Shown here in pieces: positions 33,201-34,873 of a DNA stretch of 34,873 nucleotides. The position numbers and the translations under genes were made by a program. How positions within the stretch are numbered: position 1 is the first letter of the stretch; the number at the start of each line of letters is the position of its first letter. The stretch spans positions 1-34,873 of the forward strand of contig CACXMR010000017.1 of NCBI GenBank assembly GCA_902768825.1, given 5' to 3'. Source of the stretch: an uncultured Ruminococcus sp. GTDB lineage: Bacteria; Bacillota; Clostridia; Oscillospirales; Acutalibacteraceae. The notes beneath the pieces were generated by a model that was not told the origin of the DNA, ran no database searches, and worked only from the letters and a program-made list of their open reading frames with translations.

Positions 33201-34873
33201 TTCCAATCCTGAACCAACGTGCATCCTTCGGCAGGCGTATTTTGTAGGGGCTGGTGTTGTCGTCTGTGGAAGAATCCCCTGTAATCTTGGCTTTGACAAG
33301 GCTGATACCGTTTGATTCCATATCACTGCCTCCAACAGGGGTTGTGGCATTGTCATCGCTGTAGAACATGATATAGGGGTCAGTCAGAGTTGTACCGGAA
33401 GCAGTCTGAATGACAATGTAGTTATCATCAGATGTGCGGTATGTGCCTCCGCCTGCGTTCTTATAGGTGCGGTCATTCGCATCTGTTACAGCGTTGATAT
33501 AGCCATATCTGTCTTCGGGCTGGTAGGTGGCGGAATTAGATCCACCAGTGTTACTTTGCACAGGCCATATTATTGGTGCATATTCTGACCAACAATTACT
33601 TTGATTTATTATTGTTACATTTGCTCCACTATGACGTGCAAACCCCAAATATGTCCAACTTCCATCGCTGTTAATTTTATAAGCACGTCCCCGTCCTCGA
33701 TTATTATAAGCATCCAGCGTTTTGGACTCAGATGTTTTATAAGGATTACTGCCGTCTCTTTCATATACTAATTTGACGGTTGTGTAACTATTTTGGATGT
33801 TTCCGTACATTCTTCCGCGTCCGCTGTTAATATTTACATCGTTGCCGTTCACTCCGGCACTCGTTGTATTGCCGCTGTTGTTATAAATTGCAAATACGCT
33901 GTCATTATCTGTCCACCAATCATTATACTGGGTATAAAAATATGATGAATTGGCATTAACATTGAACAGATATCCTTTGCCGTTTGTACCGGGCAGAGTC
34001 AGATCATTTGTGCCATCTTCTGAACTATCACTACCGGTAACAGAGTACTTATTATTGTGGAATTTTACTTTTGTAGCAAGCGGATAGCTTGTCATATCTA
34101 AACTAAATATTCCATCACCATCATCATGCATTTCTATTCCAGGATAAGATACATATACCGCAGAATTTGAATTATCCATAAAATAGGCATAGACCTTTGC
34201 CCAACCAACAGTACTATTATCAAAACGCAATTTATTATCAGATTCACCTGTTTCTGATGTAGGCTCCGAAACGTCAAACTTTCTGTTATTATTACTGTTT
34301 TGTGACTGGTGACCATAAAACATATATCCAAAGCCACCTTCACCATATTTATTGAGGTCAATTTCTTGAGTTTCGTTCGCTGCTCCTGTATAAGTATGGT
34401 GATAGAATCTAACATAACGATACAGTGCATCTCCATTGCCGTCCGTCGGAATTACAATTCTCCATACATTTGTACTTCCGACTTTTTCCATTAGGGTTCT
34501 GCTACTGCTACTATTACGGAAATCTTCACTATAGTTATTATAGAAAACAGCATAGACTTTACTATCACCTTGACCCCAGTAAGTTGAAGCATTTGCAAGA
34601 CTTCCAAGGTCGAATCTGACATAATCATAGTTTGGATTTCCCCCGCCCCACTCATATGTGATCGTATTCGTGTCGGTTTCGTGGAGAACAGGCAAGGTTG
34701 ACAGAGTGTCGCTTTGGGTTGTAGCTGTGGCGGCATTGTTATCGGCATAGTCCGATACCTGTGAAGCGTCAACTCTTGTTAAGCTCGATTCACTGCCGAT
34801 CGTCTGACCTTGGCTTATTTCGAGCGTCTGGTTTTCAACCTCTGTAAATATTGGGTATATCAGCTTGGTCGAT
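30247..34873 (-). CDS. Second giant surface protein with CBM26-like modules and SpaA domains (5' end outside window)
   Basis: The frame is open to the window edge, at least 1541 residues, so the start and signal are outside. The first ATG-like codon within is only a TTG at 34695. The N-terminal half holds several beta-sandwich modules of starch-binding CBM26/CBM25 type: VYAYYYGGEDGEYTPWPGI, then a YMFQLP strand, then YVIFNNGSASDG. Another module has VYAYFMDNSN, then SYPGIEM, and a further pair shares the D/N-Y/K-I-x-I then P/M-x-I-x-FY-S/A-DD opening. Two SpaA-type domains follow (CYWKEASAPPGYKLQ and CLEEVQAPSGYS). Next comes a pilin-type domain with WGDPTFIFKI, and finally an Ig-like end (IVFLRSST). 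There is no LPxTG and no C-terminal helix. It may bind starch or other glycans and attach by an unknown means. The CBM26 link is by motif. Confidence 0.75.
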   Translation of the reverse strand, partial: STKLIYPIFTEVENQTLEISQGQTIGSESSLTRVDASQVSDYADNNAATATTQSDTLSTLPVLHETDTNTITYEWGGGNPNYDYVRFDLGSLANASTYWGQGDSKVYAVFYNNYSEDFRNSSSSRTLMEKVGSTNVWRIVIPTDGNGDALYRYVRFYHHTYTGAANETQEIDLNKYGEGGFGYMFYGHQSQNSNNNRKFDVSEPTSETGESDNKLRFDNSTVGWAKVYAYFMDNSNSAVYVSYPGIEMHDDGDGIFSLDMTSYPLATKVKFHNNKYSVTGSDSSEDGTNDLTLPGTNGKGYLFNVNANSSYFYTQYNDWWTDNDSVFAIYNNSGNTTSAGVNGNDVNINSGRGRMYGNIQNSYTTVKLVYERDGSNPYKTSESKTLDAYNNRGRGRAYKINSDGSWTYLGFARHSGANVTIINQSNCWSEYAPIIWPVQSNTGGSNSATYQPEDRYGYINAVTDANDRTYKNAGGGTYRTSDDNYIVIQTASGTTLTDPYIMFYSDDNATTPVGGSDMESNGISLVKAKITGDSSTDDNTSPYKIRLPKDARWFRIGNGASGTQGNAVPLYENVTVRSADGTIYAVPGDNPEPYVKLTGYHHAGTTFTVGNDGNVTAKTLRTGKTVPTQTITDPLYPRTDNDYIFLTDVGNHFASGNAVYAYYYGGEDGEYTPWPGIRASTGDNAPLVYTDNDGNKVYMFQLPKVSDGKYPYVIFNNGSASDGTRKISQKIDIMEASTNQGVTSYSYIAGGMNYRVDASGNTGAQHYGTYDSAASSSNYVTAYPTASGVKEAVTTEYYSSNKQIFIIGNGTNKLDGTTSRDMLDDMHIIFYADDKKTIVGGGDSGYKPDKLMSNSTTPVSYADGEGAAGAGEVYRISVPADAMYFQITNGTKAGTTNQYMRQSELKAVTGNGLYRFVPSAGSAAAYIEEDDASGNINEKHFLLDLVNKIVDDAEDIPTSEIYDTKLATVVTGADGKQEKIIWLKLTADGTQVDQRYLDHTTDDIWQQEGDAKITTIRLMVATDKCYWKEASAPPGYKLQKEKIMITSLITTVIDEPLPQQIVLKKTAKEKVGTKDIGVVLAGAEFRLFSVTDAENGTLGDAVTLVKLKNKYEYEYKPIDANLLAEMTASGDYETTGSGSSAVLTEYNTLVTGANGKLKVDNLPWGDYCLEEVQAPSGYSNIDSNTGSNKRVYFSVGQNTVIKNITCSDEMAPAYIKLYEHINEKRDAWGDPTFIFKIKQTGYYDYSGETPVITNHNGKEILVALTVDDEGKWTAGLTSHSYPSYNYKDWYQESTDELENGGLEYLGQFQIDEQGRIRLEPGKYEITRMPVSRYEFVENTYTMDNISDQAQDYIDNRTETEKLTVTIPAERTAIVHYYDKVGYYDKISQADEEINNFYTLDENTRANKTVKGIRIADYHQVGTTGTGADTNASDTMTVPAENLKIYKIMSDGSEVAMTSEEKAALTNFDITYTYDSATGDKREFGGRAASGDDQAVPAQFSYADNTITVTDASAFENGVYTLNANYNGFKATFDIVFLRSST

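Noticed and set aside
30567-33356. Alternative minus- and plus-strand frames within the CBM26-like gene
   Set aside because: They are shadows of the long frame; none has a start signal or a plausible domain.

Overview
The window looks like accessory, surface-biology DNA from a Gram-positive Clostridia member, most likely a gut Ruminococcus/Oscillospiraceae relative. The grounds are sortase-type sorting signals, a class B sortase, Cna-B/SpaA and BspA/DUF285 surface repeats, CBM26-like modules, AGGAGG-type ribosome binding sites and moderate G+C. The genus is an inference from gene content only.

Layout. (1) 1-139: the left end of an IS3-type insertion sequence with its transposase promoter and the first 20 codons of orfA. 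It has removed the 5' end, including start and signal peptide, of the first gene of a pilus operon. (2) 133-5126 (+): pilus locus. It holds the beheaded beta-helix/pilin protein with a PPTG sorting signal, a small FctB-like pilin with a PDTG signal, a class B sortase, and a signal-peptidase-like protein whose catalytic Ser and Lys positions are Asn and Gly, as in streptococcal SipA pilus chaperones. (3) 20161-5175 (-): one apparent operon. It holds a 4247-residue giant surface protein and three TasA/camelysin-like small proteins. The giant protein has Cna-B domains, then two BspA/DUF285 arrays totalling about 69 repeats that seem nested inside one Cna-B domain, then five pilin-type domains. 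It has no sortase signal. A near-consensus promoter and a 27-nt palindrome sit at its head. (4) 20630-23870 (+): a DUF5050-like lipoprotein and, from its own promoter and a ~190-nt leader, an LPxTG-type surface protein with two cystatin-like domains, one carrying a clear QVVAG motif. (5) 24169-30042 (+): a TetR-family regulator with a candidate operator at its own promoter, then a translationally coupled trio: DUF308 membrane protein, MMPL/RND exporter, and a secreted YhgE-like LxxG-repeat protein containing a 6x12-residue and a 6x17-residue repeat block. (6) 34873-30247 (-): a second giant surface protein, open at the window edge, with CBM26-like modules, SpaA domains and again no sorting signal.

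How it may fit together. The locus pairs a sortase-built pilus, apparently disabled or silenced by an IS, with a sortase-independent system of TasA-like fibre subunits co-transcribed with a giant adhesin. Both giant proteins end in or near a domain with the motif G-x-PTFIF and lack anchors, so attachment through the fibre or another non-sortase route is a reasonable hypothesis, not something shown here. The exporter operon looks like a self-contained efflux or envelope unit.
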